A DNA stretch of 64,000 bases, taken from JAEUNJ01 sp052035955 (GTDB lineage Bacteria > Pseudomonadota > Gammaproteobacteria > Burkholderiales > Rhodocyclaceae). Below, one piece after another: positions 12,388-24,129 of this stretch (position 1 is its first letter; every line of letters begins with the position of its first letter). Under the pieces are notes generated by a model that saw nothing but the letters and a program-made list of their open reading frames with translations, ran no database searches and was not told the DNA's origin. The stretch is from positions 17,446-81,445 of the forward strand of contig JBPOHD010000010.1 in NCBI GenBank assembly GCA_052035955.1, given 5' to 3'. Both the position numbers and the translations under genes were made by a program.

Positions 12388-14926
12388 CGTGGTTCTCCTG
12401 ATGGGCGGGCGGGGCGGGAATGGTAAACCTGAATACGGCGCCGGCGCCGGGGGCGCCTTCGCCCCAGATGCGGCCTCCGTGGCGGAGGACGACCCGGGCA
12501 CAGGATGCAAGGCCGACGCCGGTACCCTCGAATTCCTCGTGGGTGTGCAAACGCTGGAAGGGGGCGAACAGCTTGCCGGCGTGGGCCATGTCGAAACCGG
12601 CCCCGTTGTCGCGGACCGCGAAGCAGGTCTCGCCATCGGCATCCTCGGGGCCGAAGTCGATGCGCGCGTCGGCGCGTCGGGCGGAGTATTTCCAGGCATT
12701 GCCGACCAGGTTCTCGAGCAGCACGCGGAGCAGGCTGGGATCCCCCTGGACGGCGCAACCGGGCGCGATGCGCACGTCCACCCGGCGGTCGGGCGCGCTG
12801 CGCTGGAGATCCTCGACGAGCTCGGCCGCCATCTGCGACAGGTCCACCGGCTCCCGCCGCATTTCCTGGCGGGTGACGCGGGACAACTGCAGCAGGTGGT
12901 CGATCAGCAGGCTCATGCGCTGGGCGGCCTTCCTGACCCGTTGCAGGTACTCGCGGCCCTCGGTATTCAGCTGTCCGCTGCATTCCTCCGCCAGCAGGCG
13001 GGAGAAGCCCTCGATGCCGCGCAGGGGTGCGCGAAGGTCGTGGGAAATGGAGTGGGCGAAGGACTCGAGTTGCTGGTTGGCCGTGGTCAGTTCCGCGGTT
13101 CGGCGCTTGACGCGCTCCTCCAGTTCGGAGTTCAGGCGGCGAATCTCGTCCTCGGCCTGCTTGCGGTCGGTGATGTCGTGGATGAGGTTGATGGCCCAGG
13201 TCTCGGCCCCGTGGTCCACCAGTTCCGTGGCGCCGATGACCTGCCGCGGCGCCCCGACCCTGGTCATCAGCACCGTTTCATAGCTGCGCCGCGTCTTCTC
13301 GTCCCTCAGGGCGCGGACCCACCGCGCCCGATCCTCGACGCCCGGCCAGAGGCCCAGTTCGACGACCGGCCGTCCTTCGACTTCGCCATGGGTCCAGCCG
13401 AATTGCTGGCAGAAGGCTTCGTTGGCATCGATGCAGACGCCGTCGGCGGGACGCGTGATCAGGATGGGCACGGGACTGGAATGGAAGACGTGGGAGAACT
13501 TTCCCTCGGACTCCCGCAGTTCCGCCTCGGCCCGCCGCAACTCGGTGACGTCATGGACGAAGACCAGGACGTAAGTCGCCCCCTGGAGGCGGATCAGTTC
13601 CGAGGAAGCGAGGATGGTCCGGGGCTCGCCCGACTTGGTCAGCAGGACGTTCTCGAAGTCCCGGGTCCGTCCTTTGGAACGCACGGCGTCCACCCACCGG
13701 TCCCGGGCCTCCTTGCTGGGCCACAGGCCGATCTCGAGCATGGTGTGCCCGATCATCTCTTCCCGGGTCCAGCCGAAACGGCGCAGGTAGGCTTCATTCA
13801 CGTCGACGCAATGTCCGTCGGCCAGGCGGGTGATGGAGATGGCGACGGGACTGGAATGGAATACCGTCGAGAATTTCTCCTCGGACAGGCGCAGGGCTTC
13901 CTGGGCGCGCTTGCGCTCCGTTATGTCGGCCACCAGGACGAGGACGCCCGGCTCCTTGCCCCCCGGCATGGCGGCGACCGTGATCTCGACCTCCTGTCGC
14001 GTTCCCTGGCGGGTCATGAGTCCAATGTCATAGCGGTTCTCGAACACATCGCCGGAGAGGCGGCGCAGGTGATTGCGCATCACCCGCTCCCGGTCGTCCG
14101 GATGGGCCAGATCGATGAAGCTTCCGAGGGCATTGATCTGGTCCATGTTGTAGCCGCTGAGGCGGCAGACCGCCTCGTTGGCGTAGATCACCTTGCCGCC
14201 GCGGATGATGAACAGGCCGACACCCGCATTCGACTGTGCTTCCAGCAAGGCCGAGTAGAGTTCGTGCTGGCGGCGGATCTCCTCGTCGCGTGCCGCCACC
14301 GTGGCCAACTGGGTCGCCAGTTCGTCGGAAAGCCTCCGTATCTCGGCATAGCGCGAGGTGTAGCCCTTGACGACGAAGATCGCCAGGGTGGCGGACACGG
14401 TCAGGATGAGGGCATGGATGGCGAGGATCCACCCGTCGGGCGGGGTCGTCGCCCCCGGAAGCCAGCCCCGGGCCCTGCCGACGAGGAAGAAGACCTCCGC
14501 CACGATGGTCGCCACCGTCAGGGCGACCACGGTCCCGGCGCCGGTCAGCAGGCCGCCCAGCAGCACGAAGGCCGGGTAGGCAAGGATCACGGGCGAAGAC
14601 AACCCCCCGTTGATGGAGGCGGAAAGGGTCACCGCAGCCCAGCTCCCGAAGACGAGGATGTCGTAGGAGCGGGCCAGCCTGCCCCGGCGCGCGGTGACAT
14701 ACACCGAGGCCGCGACGGCGATCACGAGGACCAGGCCGGTCAGGCGCCGCCACTCCGAGGGAGCGAACAGCATGAGGAGTACGGCAATCATGAGGCTGCC
14801 GAAGAACATCATGCCGACGGCGATGTTCAGGAAACGCATTCCCTCCGGCCAGTAGAGGGCATCGGCCGCAGCGTCGCGGGGCATTGGCGGCACGGCCTGG
14901 GCTGGGTTGGTGTCGGCGGGTCGCAT
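12380..14926 (-). CDS. Membrane sensor histidine kinase with three PAS domains
   Basis: 848 residues. The first 185 residues hold about five or six TM helices (MRFLNIAVGMMFFGSLMIAV onward). Three PAS/PAC units follow at about 225-345, 350-470 and 475-595, then a coiled coil and HisKA with H629 (SFAHSISHDLRAPLRG). The C-terminal ATPase has RVLLENLVGNAWKYS and EGTGVGLASC. The HSISHDLRAPLR signature and the multi-PAS layout resemble phytochrome-like or light/redox kinases, but no chromophore cysteine is recognised. There is no receiver domain and no adjacent response regulator. The start at 14926 follows a weak AGAGACCCAGG. Confidence 0.92.
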   Translation of the reverse strand: MRPADTNPAQAVPPMPRDAAADALYWPEGMRFLNIAVGMMFFGSLMIAVLLMLFAPSEWRRLTGLVLVIAVAASVYVTARRGRLARSYDILVFGSWAAVTLSASINGGLSSPVILAYPAFVLLGGLLTGAGTVVALTVATIVAEVFFLVGRARGWLPGATTPPDGWILAIHALILTVSATLAIFVVKGYTSRYAEIRRLSDELATQLATVAARDEEIRRQHELYSALLEAQSNAGVGLFIIRGGKVIYANEAVCRLSGYNMDQINALGSFIDLAHPDDRERVMRNHLRRLSGDVFENRYDIGLMTRQGTRQEVEITVAAMPGGKEPGVLVLVADITERKRAQEALRLSEEKFSTVFHSSPVAISITRLADGHCVDVNEAYLRRFGWTREEMIGHTMLEIGLWPSKEARDRWVDAVRSKGRTRDFENVLLTKSGEPRTILASSELIRLQGATYVLVFVHDVTELRRAEAELRESEGKFSHVFHSSPVPILITRPADGVCIDANEAFCQQFGWTHGEVEGRPVVELGLWPGVEDRARWVRALRDEKTRRSYETVLMTRVGAPRQVIGATELVDHGAETWAINLIHDITDRKQAEDEIRRLNSELEERVKRRTAELTTANQQLESFAHSISHDLRAPLRGIEGFSRLLAEECSGQLNTEGREYLQRVRKAAQRMSLLIDHLLQLSRVTRQEMRREPVDLSQMAAELVEDLQRSAPDRRVDVRIAPGCAVQGDPSLLRVLLENLVGNAWKYSARRADARIDFGPEDADGETCFAVRDNGAGFDMAHAGKLFAPFQRLHTHEEFEGTGVGLASCARVVLRHGGRIWGEGAPGAGAVFRFTIPAPPAHQENHDA

Positions 14927-15104
14927 CCTGGGTCTCTTCCGGTTCCGGACGCCTGTCGCATCGGACCCGGATCGGCCGGGGCGACAAAACGCGACCGTTA
15001 TAATGGGCCATGTTCCGGGAAATTTCTCGATGCGAATGCCACTTCCGCGCCGGCCGGCCGGCACGTCGCGGGGCGTGGCGGGGCATCCTCCGGCCTGGCG
15101 CCCC

Positions 15105-17288
15105 ATGAACCGCAGTCCTGTTTTCCTGGGCGGCCTCAACCCGGAACAGCTGGCCGCCGTCACCTTGCCGCCGCAGCACTCGCTGATCCTCGCCGGGGCC
15201 GGCTCCGGCAAGACGCGGGTCCTCACGACCCGCATCGCCTGGCTGCTGTCCACCGGCCAGGCCGCGCCCGCATCCATACTCGCCGTGACCTTCACCAACA
15301 AGGCCTCGAAGGAGATGCAGACCCGCCTGGCAGCGATGCTGCCCGTGGACACGCGCGGCATGTGGATCGGCACTTTCCACGGCCTCTGCAATCGCTTCCT
15401 GCGCGCCCACCACCGGGACGCCAACCTGCCGAAACTGTTCCAGATCCTCGATTCGGCGGACCAACTGGCCAGCATCAAGCGGCTGCTGAAGGCCCTCGAC
15501 GCGGACGACGAGAAGTTTCCGCCGCGGGAGCTCCAGCACTTCATCAATGCGCAAAAGGAGGCCGGATTGCGCGCCAGTGCCGTGGAGGCCTGGGACGACT
15601 ATGCCCGGCGACGGGTGGAGTTCTACGACGCCTACGATGCCCAGTGCCAACGGGAAGGCGTCGTCGATTTCCCGGAGCTGTTGCTGCGTTCCTTCGAGGT
15701 GCTGTCCCGCAACGAGCCGCTGCGCCGGCATTACCAGGAACGCTTCCGGCACATCCTGGTGGACGAGTTCCAGGATACGAACGTCCTCCAGTACCGCTGG
15801 CTGAAGCTGCTGGCAGGTTCGCTGGAGGAGGATCGCGGCGCCCGATTGTTCTGCGTCGGCGACGACGACCAGTCGATCTACCGCTTCCGTGGCGCCGAGG
15901 TCGGCAACATGCGCGACTTCGAGCGCGAATTCCAGGTCAGTCACGTCATCCGCCTGGAACAGAACTATCGTTCCCACGGCAACATCCTCGACGCGGCGAA
16001 CGCCATCATCCACAACAACGCGCGGCGCCTGGGCAAGAACCTGTGGACGGAAGCCGGCGCCGGTGAGCCGATCCGCGTCTTCGAGGCCATCTCCGATGGG
16101 GAGGAGGCCCGGTGGATCGTCGAGGAGGTGAGGGCCCTGGCCAGGGATGGCCATGCCCGCGCCGAGATCGCCCTCCTCTACCGTTCCAACGCCCAGTCCC
16201 GCATCCTCGAGCATTCCCTGTTCTCTGCCGGCATACCCTACCGCGTCTACGGCGGCCTGCGCTTCTTCGAACGCCAAGAGGTCAAGCATGCGCTCGCCTA
16301 CCTGCGCCTGATCGCCAATCCGGACGACGACACGGCCTTCGCACGGGTAGTCAACTTCCCCACCCGGGGGATAGGCGCCCGCAGCCTGGAGAACCTCCAG
16401 GACGCTGCACGTGCCGCGGGAACTAGCCTGCACGGCGCCATCCCGGCCCTCTCGGGCAAGGCCGGCGCATCGTTGGGAGCTTTCGCAGCCCTGCTGGCGC
16501 AACTGCGGGACGCCGCCCACCTGCCCCTCCCCGAATTGGTGGACCACGTGGTCGAACTATCCGGCCTGCGGGAGCACTACAGGAACGAGAAGGAGGGCCA
16601 GGACCGCCTGGAGAACCTGGACGAGCTGGTCAATGCAGCGGCCAATTTCGTTGCCGAGGAAGGTGCGGTGGGCGAGGAGGGAGAACTGTCGGCCGACCTG
16701 GTGGCCTTCCTGGCCCACGCCGCCCTGGAGGCCGGCGAGCATCAGGCGGGCGAAGGCGACGACGCGCTGCAGTTGATGACCGTCCACTCGGCGAAGGGCC
16801 TGGAATTCAACGTCGTCTTCATCAGCGGGCTGGAGGAAGGGCTCTTCCCCCACGAGAACTCGATGCTCGAGGAGGATGGTCTCGAGGAGGAACGGCGGCT
16901 GATGTACGTGGCCGTCACCCGCGCCCGGCATCGCCTCTATCTCTCCTTCGCCCAGACCCGCATGCTGCACGGCCAGACCCGCTACAGCCTGCCGTCGCGC
17001 TTTCTCGACGAGATCCCCGCCGGCCTGCTCAAGTGGCTGACGCCGCGCCAGGCCAAGGGCGGGTTCGCGCGGGAACCATCATCGATGGACTACGGGGCCG
17101 CCCGTCGCCAGCCGGCGGACCGGGACGGCGGCTTCCGCGTCGGCCAGACGGTGGAACATGCCAGGTTCGGCATCGGCATCATCGTCAATGCGGAAGGCGG
17201 TGGACAGGATGCGCGGGTGCAGGTGAATTTCGGCGCGGAGGGCATGAAGTGGCTGGCCTTGTCCGTGGCCAAGCTGACGCCGCTCTGA
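15105..17288 (+). CDS. uvrD: ATP-dependent DNA helicase UvrD/PcrA type
   Basis: A 727-residue superfamily 1 helicase for nucleotide excision and mismatch repair. Motifs in order: Q motif and LNPEQLAAV at the N-terminus, Walker A ILAGAGSGKTRVLTTR, TFTNKASKEM (Ia), VDEFQDTN (II), CVGDDDQSIYRFRGA (III), EQNYRS (IV), TVHSAKGLEFNVVF (V) and VAVTRAR (VI). The C-terminal GQTVEHARFGIGIIVN domain is typical of UvrD/PcrA. The ATG at 15105 fits the family start, although the frame is open upstream. The gene is divergent from the PAS kinase. Confidence 0.95.
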   Translation: MNRSPVFLGGLNPEQLAAVTLPPQHSLILAGAGSGKTRVLTTRIAWLLSTGQAAPASILAVTFTNKASKEMQTRLAAMLPVDTRGMWIGTFHGLCNRFLRAHHRDANLPKLFQILDSADQLASIKRLLKALDADDEKFPPRELQHFINAQKEAGLRASAVEAWDDYARRRVEFYDAYDAQCQREGVVDFPELLLRSFEVLSRNEPLRRHYQERFRHILVDEFQDTNVLQYRWLKLLAGSLEEDRGARLFCVGDDDQSIYRFRGAEVGNMRDFEREFQVSHVIRLEQNYRSHGNILDAANAIIHNNARRLGKNLWTEAGAGEPIRVFEAISDGEEARWIVEEVRALARDGHARAEIALLYRSNAQSRILEHSLFSAGIPYRVYGGLRFFERQEVKHALAYLRLIANPDDDTAFARVVNFPTRGIGARSLENLQDAARAAGTSLHGAIPALSGKAGASLGAFAALLAQLRDAAHLPLPELVDHVVELSGLREHYRNEKEGQDRLENLDELVNAAANFVAEEGAVGEEGELSADLVAFLAHAALEAGEHQAGEGDDALQLMTVHSAKGLEFNVVFISGLEEGLFPHENSMLEEDGLEEERRLMYVAVTRARHRLYLSFAQTRMLHGQTRYSLPSRFLDEIPAGLLKWLTPRQAKGGFAREPSSMDYGAARRQPADRDGGFRVGQTVEHARFGIGIIVNAEGGGQDARVQVNFGAEGMKWLALSVAKLTPL

Positions 17289-17297
17289 GGAGGAACG

Positions 17298-18074
17298 ATG
17301 AAGGCGAATGTGAATGGGATCGCAGTCGAGTACCAGGTGGAGGGGACGGGGCCATGGGTCATGCTCTCCCACTCCCTGTCCACGGACCGCAGCATGTGGG
17401 ACGAGCAGGCTTCGGTACTGGCGTCGCGCCATTCGGTCCTGCGTTACGACACCCGCGGTCACGGGGGCACCGATGCGCCGCCGGCGCCCTACCGCTTCGA
17501 GGACCTGGCCGCCGACGCCCTGGGATTGCTCGACGTGCTGGGTATCGAGCGCGTTCGTTTCGTTGGCCTGTCCATGGGCGGCATGATCGGCCAGCACCTG
17601 GCCTTGGCGGCGCCCGAGCGCCTGGAGAGGATGGTCATCTGCAGCAGCACCAGCCGCATACCGGCCGAGGGGCGGCAGATCTGGGCCGAACGCATCGCCA
17701 CCGTCCGGGCCGGCGGCATGGCGGCGATGGTCGAGTCGACCCTCGGTCGCTGGTTCACCGAAGGCTTCAGGCAGGACCACCCCGATGTCATGGAACGGAT
17801 CGGCGGCCTGATCAGGAACTCACCCCCCGAGGGCTACATCGGCTGCGGCATGGCCATCCGCGACCTGGACATCACCGCCCGGCTGGCTGCCGTGCGCACG
17901 CCCACCCTGGTCGTGGTCGGCGAACAGGACCCCGGCACGCCGGTCGCGGCGAGCCGCGCCATCGCCGAGGCCATCCCCGGGGCGCGGCTGGAGATCATCC
18001 CCGACGCCTCACACCTCTGCAACATCCAGCAGGCCGGAACCTTCAACCGGCTGCTGCTGGATTTCCTTTCCTGA
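17298..18074 (+). CDS. Alpha/beta hydrolase, 3-oxoadipate enol-lactonase-like
   Basis: 258 residues, with an RBS GAGGAGG nine bases after the uvrD stop. It has the oxyanion region LSHSLSTDRSMWD, a nucleophile elbow GLSMGGMIGQ, an acid in VVGEQDPGTP and a histidine in IIPDASHLCNIQQ. These match PcaD-type lactonases (GLSLGG...DA.H..N.E) and general esterases. No other beta-ketoadipate genes are nearby, so the lactonase activity is only a family-level guess. The following SDR gene is 9 bases away and may share a pathway. Confidence 0.85.
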   Translation: MKANVNGIAVEYQVEGTGPWVMLSHSLSTDRSMWDEQASVLASRHSVLRYDTRGHGGTDAPPAPYRFEDLAADALGLLDVLGIERVRFVGLSMGGMIGQHLALAAPERLERMVICSSTSRIPAEGRQIWAERIATVRAGGMAAMVESTLGRWFTEGFRQDHPDVMERIGGLIRNSPPEGYIGCGMAIRDLDITARLAAVRTPTLVVVGEQDPGTPVAASRAIAEAIPGARLEIIPDASHLCNIQQAGTFNRLLLDFLS

Positions 18075-18083
18075 GGAGGCGCC

Positions 18084-18863
18084 ATGGATCTGGGAATCCG
18101 CGACCGCAAGGCCCTCGTCTGCGCCGCAAGCCGGGGACTGGGCCGGGCCTGTGCCTTCGCCCTGGCCCGGGAGGGCGTCCATCTGACCCTGGTCGCCCGC
18201 GGCCGCGAGGCCCTGGAAGCGACCGCCGATGAAATCCGCCGGGACACCGGCATCGCCGTGACCACCGTCGCCGCGGACATCGTAACCATGGAGGGCCGGG
18301 CAGCCGCCCTGGACGCCTGTCCGGCACCGGACATCCTGATCAACAACGCCGGCGGCCCGCCGCCCGGGGACTTCCGGGACTGGAGCCGGGACGACTGGCT
18401 GGCCGCCCTCGATGCCAACATGCTGACACCCATCGAACTGATCAGGGCAACGGTGGATGGCATGATCGATCGCCGCTTCGGACGCGTCGTGAATATCACC
18501 TCCGGGGCGGTGAAGGCGCCCATCGACGTGCTGGGCCTGTCCAACGGCGCCCGCTCCGGGCTGACGGGCTTCGTCGCCGGACTGGCCCGCAAGACCGTGC
18601 GCCACAACGTCACCATCAACAATCTGCTGCCCGGCTTTTTCGCCACCGACCGCATGAACGCGGTGATCGGCGGCGCCGCCAAGGCGCGTGGCATTTCCTT
18701 CGAGGCGGCGATGGCGGAGCGGGTGGCGACGATCCCGGCCGGCCGGATCGGCGATCCGCAGGAATTCGGCGCCGCCTGCGCCTGGCTGTGCAGCGCCCAG
18801 GCCGCTTTCATCACCGGCCAGAACTGGCTGCTCGACGGCGGCGCCTACCCGGGCACCTTCTAA
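18084..18863 (+). CDS. SDR-family oxidoreductase with non-canonical catalytic residues
   Basis: 259 residues, preceded by GAGGAGG. The Rossmann start CAASRGLGRACA, the NNAGG motif (87-91) and catalytic Ser140 (NITSGAV) are present. At the positions expected for the YxxxK pair (13 and 17 residues after Ser140) the sequence reads S153 and R157 (LSNGARSGL). The C-terminal ITGQNWLLDGGAYPGTF is typical of 3-oxoacyl-ACP-reductase-like SDRs. It may be a divergent subfamily with another proton donor, or not act as a classical dehydrogenase. It is co-oriented with uvrD and the hydrolase. Confidence 0.88.
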   Translation: MDLGIRDRKALVCAASRGLGRACAFALAREGVHLTLVARGREALEATADEIRRDTGIAVTTVAADIVTMEGRAAALDACPAPDILINNAGGPPPGDFRDWSRDDWLAALDANMLTPIELIRATVDGMIDRRFGRVVNITSGAVKAPIDVLGLSNGARSGLTGFVAGLARKTVRHNVTINNLLPGFFATDRMNAVIGGAAKARGISFEAAMAERVATIPAGRIGDPQEFGAACAWLCSAQAAFITGQNWLLDGGAYPGTF

Positions 18864-18955
18864 GCCGGCACCTTCTGAGGCACCCCGGGATCCTTCGCCG
18901 GGGGCATCCGCCGATTGACAGGGCGCCGCGGCTTTTCCCGGCGGGGCCGCTAACG

Positions 18956-18982
18956 AAAAAGGCCCCGCGACAGCGCGGGGCC
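18956..18982 (-). terminator. Rho-independent terminator of the rpoD operon
   Basis: On the minus strand GGCCCCGCG, a four-base loop and CGCGGGGCC are followed by TTTTT, 22 bases after the rpoD stop codon. The nine-base GC stem makes this a strong terminator. Confidence 0.9.
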
Positions 18983-19004
18983 CCAGATTCGCCGGATGGC
19001 GGGA

Positions 19005-21320
<2,316 letters not shown>

Positions 21321-21482
21321 CTGCTTCCTCGGAATCACGCAGCCCAAAGCCCGTGCGGCCTCGGCCGCTTAGGTTCGCCTCGTGGATTCGGCGAAAATGG
21401 GGAAACCGTTCATTATACGCGAGAAAGAGCCCAAAACCCAGGCCTGTTCCTCACCCGACCATGGCCGGCCCTATCAGCCGGG

Positions 21483-23255
21483 TCAGGCCTTCCGTTCGCG
21501 ACTGGAGGCTTCGTCCTTGAGCCAGGCGAGAAGTTCCTCCCAGCGCTTCGCCTCCTCGACCGTCAGGGCGGCCCGCCGGGACGTCAGTTCGGCCAGTTCG
21601 TCCTTCCTGGCCTTTGTCCGGACACGTACCACGGCATCGCTGAACTCCTGCTCCTCGGCACCCTCGTCGGCCTGGTCGTCGATGCTGGCGGCGATCTCGC
21701 CAATGACGGGCTCATGGGGTCCGCCGCGGAAATACTCGAAGATCAGGGCCAGCTTTCCGGAAGCCAGCTCTCCGTGGTCGAGGGCATCGGCGATGGCATG
21801 GAGCAGCGCACCGTAGCGGTCTTCCCGATCGATCAGTTCCAGCGGCAGGCGCGCCGCGCGCTCCGGCCGGCGCAGGACGTGACGCAGGAGGGTGCGAACC
21901 TGGGACACCTCGAGGGTCCGCGGCTGGCGCCGGGGTGGAGCGCGGCCGGTGGCGAGCGGCTTCAGTCCGCACTGGGCCGCGACCTCGGCCTCCGCAAGCG
22001 CGCTGGCGCCGGCCAGGGCCTTCACCATCTGGACGCGCAGGACCGGCGCGGCAAGGCGCTGCAGCAGCGGTTTCGCCTCGTGGACGAGTTGCGCGCGCCC
22101 CTCGGCCGAGCCGAGGTCTGCGTGGGACTTGAGCTCACGCATCATGAACTCGGAAAGGGCCGTCGGACGGGCCACCAGGGCCTGGAAGGCCTCCGTCCCC
22201 TCCGCGCGCACGAAACTGTCCGGGTCGTGCTCGGGGGGCAGGAAGAGGAAGCCGGCGAAGCGGTCGTCGGTCAGGTGCTCGAGGCTCGCCTCGAGCGCCC
22301 GCCAGGCGGCCTTGCGCCCGGCCGCGTCGCCGTCGAAGCAGAAGACGATGCGGCTGGCCTGGCGAAGCAGCTTCTGCACATGCACGGGGGTCGTGGCGGT
22401 ACCCAGCGTCGCCACGGCATTGCCGACGCCGTGCTGGGCCAGGGCGACCACGTCCATGTAGCCCTCGACCACGATGACCGTGTCCCGCTCGCGGATGGCC
22501 TGCCGGGCCTGGACCAGGCCATAGAGTTCCCGCCCCTTTTCGAACAGGGGCGTCTCCGGCGAATTGAGGTACTTCGGGCCGCTGTCGGCGCCCTTGTCCC
22601 CCGCCAGGATGCGGCCGCCGAAACCGATCACGTTGCCCCTCTGGTCCAGGATGGGGAACATGATCCGGTCGCGGAAGCGGTCGTAGCGCCGGCCCTGGTC
22701 GTTGTCGATCACGAGTCCGCATTCGAGGAGGGCCGAATCGCCGTAGTCGGGAAAGACCCGCTGCAGGCCCTGCCACTCCTCGGGCGCATAACCGAGGCCG
22801 AAGCGCGCCGCCACCTCGCCCGTGAGCCCGCGGGACTTCAGGTAGTCGATCGCCTTGGGGGAAGCCTTGAGTTGATCCCTGTAGAAACGGGCCGCCCGCG
22901 CCATCAACTCGGTCAGCGGGGCCTTCCTGGCCTGGGTGGCCGCCCGGGCCGCGTCGGTGCCCGACTCCCGGGGCACCTGCAGGCCGGCATGGCTGGCCAG
23001 GTCCTCCACGGCCTCGACGAAGCCGAGGCCGGCATACTGCATGAGGAAGCCGATGGCCGTCCCATGGGCGCCGCAACCGAAGCAGTGGTAGAACTGCTTG
23101 GACGGACTGACGGTGAAGGACGGCGTCTTCTCGGAATGGAAGGGACAACAGGCCGAGTAGTTGGCGCCCGCCTTCTTCAGCGTGACGTAGCGCTCGACCA
23201 CGTCGACGATGTCGACGCGGGCGAGCAGTTCCTGGATGAAGCTCTCGGGGATCAC
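21483..23255 (-). CDS. dnaG: DNA primase
   Basis: A 590-residue primase that makes RNA primers for replication. It has the N-terminal zinc-binding CHC2 motif (CCPFHSEKTPSF, then YHCFGCGAHG), an RNA-polymerase-like core with FGGRIL, the Toprim domain (VVEGYMDVVALAQHG, then FCFDGDAAGRKAAWRA) and a C-terminal helicase-binding helical domain. The length is normal. About 160 bases separate it from rpoD and 18 from yqeY. Confidence 0.98.
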   Translation of the reverse strand: MIPESFIQELLARVDIVDVVERYVTLKKAGANYSACCPFHSEKTPSFTVSPSKQFYHCFGCGAHGTAIGFLMQYAGLGFVEAVEDLASHAGLQVPRESGTDAARAATQARKAPLTELMARAARFYRDQLKASPKAIDYLKSRGLTGEVAARFGLGYAPEEWQGLQRVFPDYGDSALLECGLVIDNDQGRRYDRFRDRIMFPILDQRGNVIGFGGRILAGDKGADSGPKYLNSPETPLFEKGRELYGLVQARQAIRERDTVIVVEGYMDVVALAQHGVGNAVATLGTATTPVHVQKLLRQASRIVFCFDGDAAGRKAAWRALEASLEHLTDDRFAGFLFLPPEHDPDSFVRAEGTEAFQALVARPTALSEFMMRELKSHADLGSAEGRAQLVHEAKPLLQRLAAPVLRVQMVKALAGASALAEAEVAAQCGLKPLATGRAPPRRQPRTLEVSQVRTLLRHVLRRPERAARLPLELIDREDRYGALLHAIADALDHGELASGKLALIFEYFRGGPHEPVIGEIAASIDDQADEGAEEQEFSDAVVRVRTKARKDELAELTSRRAALTVEEAKRWEELLAWLKDEASSRERKA

Positions 23256-23273
23256 GGCGCGATTATGCGCCGG

Positions 23274-23723
23274 TCACACCGCGGCCAACTTCGCCTTGAT
23301 CAGCCTGGAGACTTCGCCCATGTCGGCGCGGCCCGCCACCCGGGGCTTCACCAGCGCCATCACCTTGCCCATGTCAGCCATGCCCTTGGCGCCCGACTCG
23401 GCGAGGGCCTCGACGACGGCGGCCTCCACCTCGGCCGGCGAGAGGGACTGGGGCATGTAGTCGGAGAGTACCTCGACCTCGAACTTTTCCGCGTCGGCCA
23501 GATCCTGGCGCTTGGCAGCCTCGTACTGGGTGATGGAATCCCGGCGCTGCTTGAGCATCTTCTCGATGACCTGGATCACCGCCGTGTCGTCCAGGTCGAT
23601 GCGCTCGTCCACCTCCTTCTGCTTCATGGCGGCGAGCAGCAGGCGGATGGCGGCGAGGCGGGCGGTTTCCCGTGCCTTCATGGCCGTCTTCATGTCCTCG
23701 TTGATGCGTGTTTTCAGCGACAT
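23274..23723 (-). CDS. yqeY: GatB/YqeY domain protein
   Basis: 149 residues starting MSLKTRINEDMKTAMKARE, the usual YqeY N-terminus. IRLLLAAMKQKEVDER, an AKRQDLADAEKFEVEVL segment and GKVMALVKPRVAGRADMGEV are diagnostic. The fold matches the C-terminal domain of GatB amidotransferase subunits and probably binds tRNA, but the role of free-standing YqeY is not settled. It lies in the conserved rpsU-yqeY-dnaG order. Confidence 0.95.
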   Translation of the reverse strand: MSLKTRINEDMKTAMKARETARLAAIRLLLAAMKQKEVDERIDLDDTAVIQVIEKMLKQRRDSITQYEAAKRQDLADAEKFEVEVLSDYMPQSLSPAEVEAAVVEALAESGAKGMADMGKVMALVKPRVAGRADMGEVSRLIKAKLAAV

Positions 23724-23739
23724 CGGTTTCTCCCGGCAA

Positions 23740-23770
23740 CAAAAACGCCAAAACCGCCGGAAGGCGGTTT
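23740..23770 (-). terminator. Terminator or attenuator between rpsU and yqeY
   Basis: On the minus strand AAACCGCC, a TTCC loop and GGCGGTTTT are followed by GGCGTTTTTG. An intergenic terminator after rpsU lets it be expressed more than dnaG and rpoD, as known for the E. coli macromolecular synthesis operon; the same use here is inference. Confidence 0.65.
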
Positions 23771-23812
23771 CGACTGGATGCTCACGGCGACGCCGGCCCG
23801 GCCGGCGGCGGA

Positions 23813-24025
23813 TCAGTAGAGCTTGGGCGGCAGGGTCTGGCTGCGGATGCGCTTGTGATGGCGCTTCACGGCAGCCGCCAGCTTGCGCTTGCGCTCGGAG
23901 GTGGGCTTCTCGTAGAACTCGCGGGCGCGCAGTTCGGTCAGCAGACCGGTCTTTTCGATGGTGCGCTTGAAGCGGCGGATGGCCACCTCGAAGGGTTCGT
24001 TTTCCTTGACGCGGATACCAGGCAT
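23813..24025 (-). CDS. rpsU: 30S ribosomal protein S21
   Basis: 70 residues: [20 protein letters not shown], then [18 protein letters not shown] and a basic tail [14 protein letters not shown]. The protein helps initiation by binding near the 16S 3' end. The frame is open far upstream, but the ATG at 24025 matches the family exactly and has AAGGAAATCC before it. First gene of the macromolecular synthesis operon. Confidence 0.97.
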   Translation of the reverse strand: MPGIRVKENEPFEVAIRRFKRTIEKTGLLTELRAREFYEKPTSERKRKLAAAVKRHHKRIRSQTLPPKLY

Positions 24026-24077
24026 GCGGATTTCCTTGAATGCCCCGGAGAGGGGCTCGACTTGAGCGAAGCGCGCG

Positions 24078-24105
24078 ATTTTATCCGTTTTTTCGGCCGC
24101 GTCAA
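24078..24105 (-). promoter_or_regulatory. Sigma-70 promoter of rpsU
   Basis: On the minus strand TTGACG, a 16-base spacer and TAAAAT, about 53 bases before the rpsU ATG. It is close to the consensus and lies in the divergent rpsU-tsaD gap. Confidence 0.7.
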
Positions 24106-24129
24106 AGGGTTCCCGTAAAATCCCCCGCC

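Noticed and set aside
12179..16066. A 1295-codon open frame on the plus strand
   Set aside because: It is antisense to the PAS kinase and then runs in the wrong frame through uvrD. No recognisable motif.
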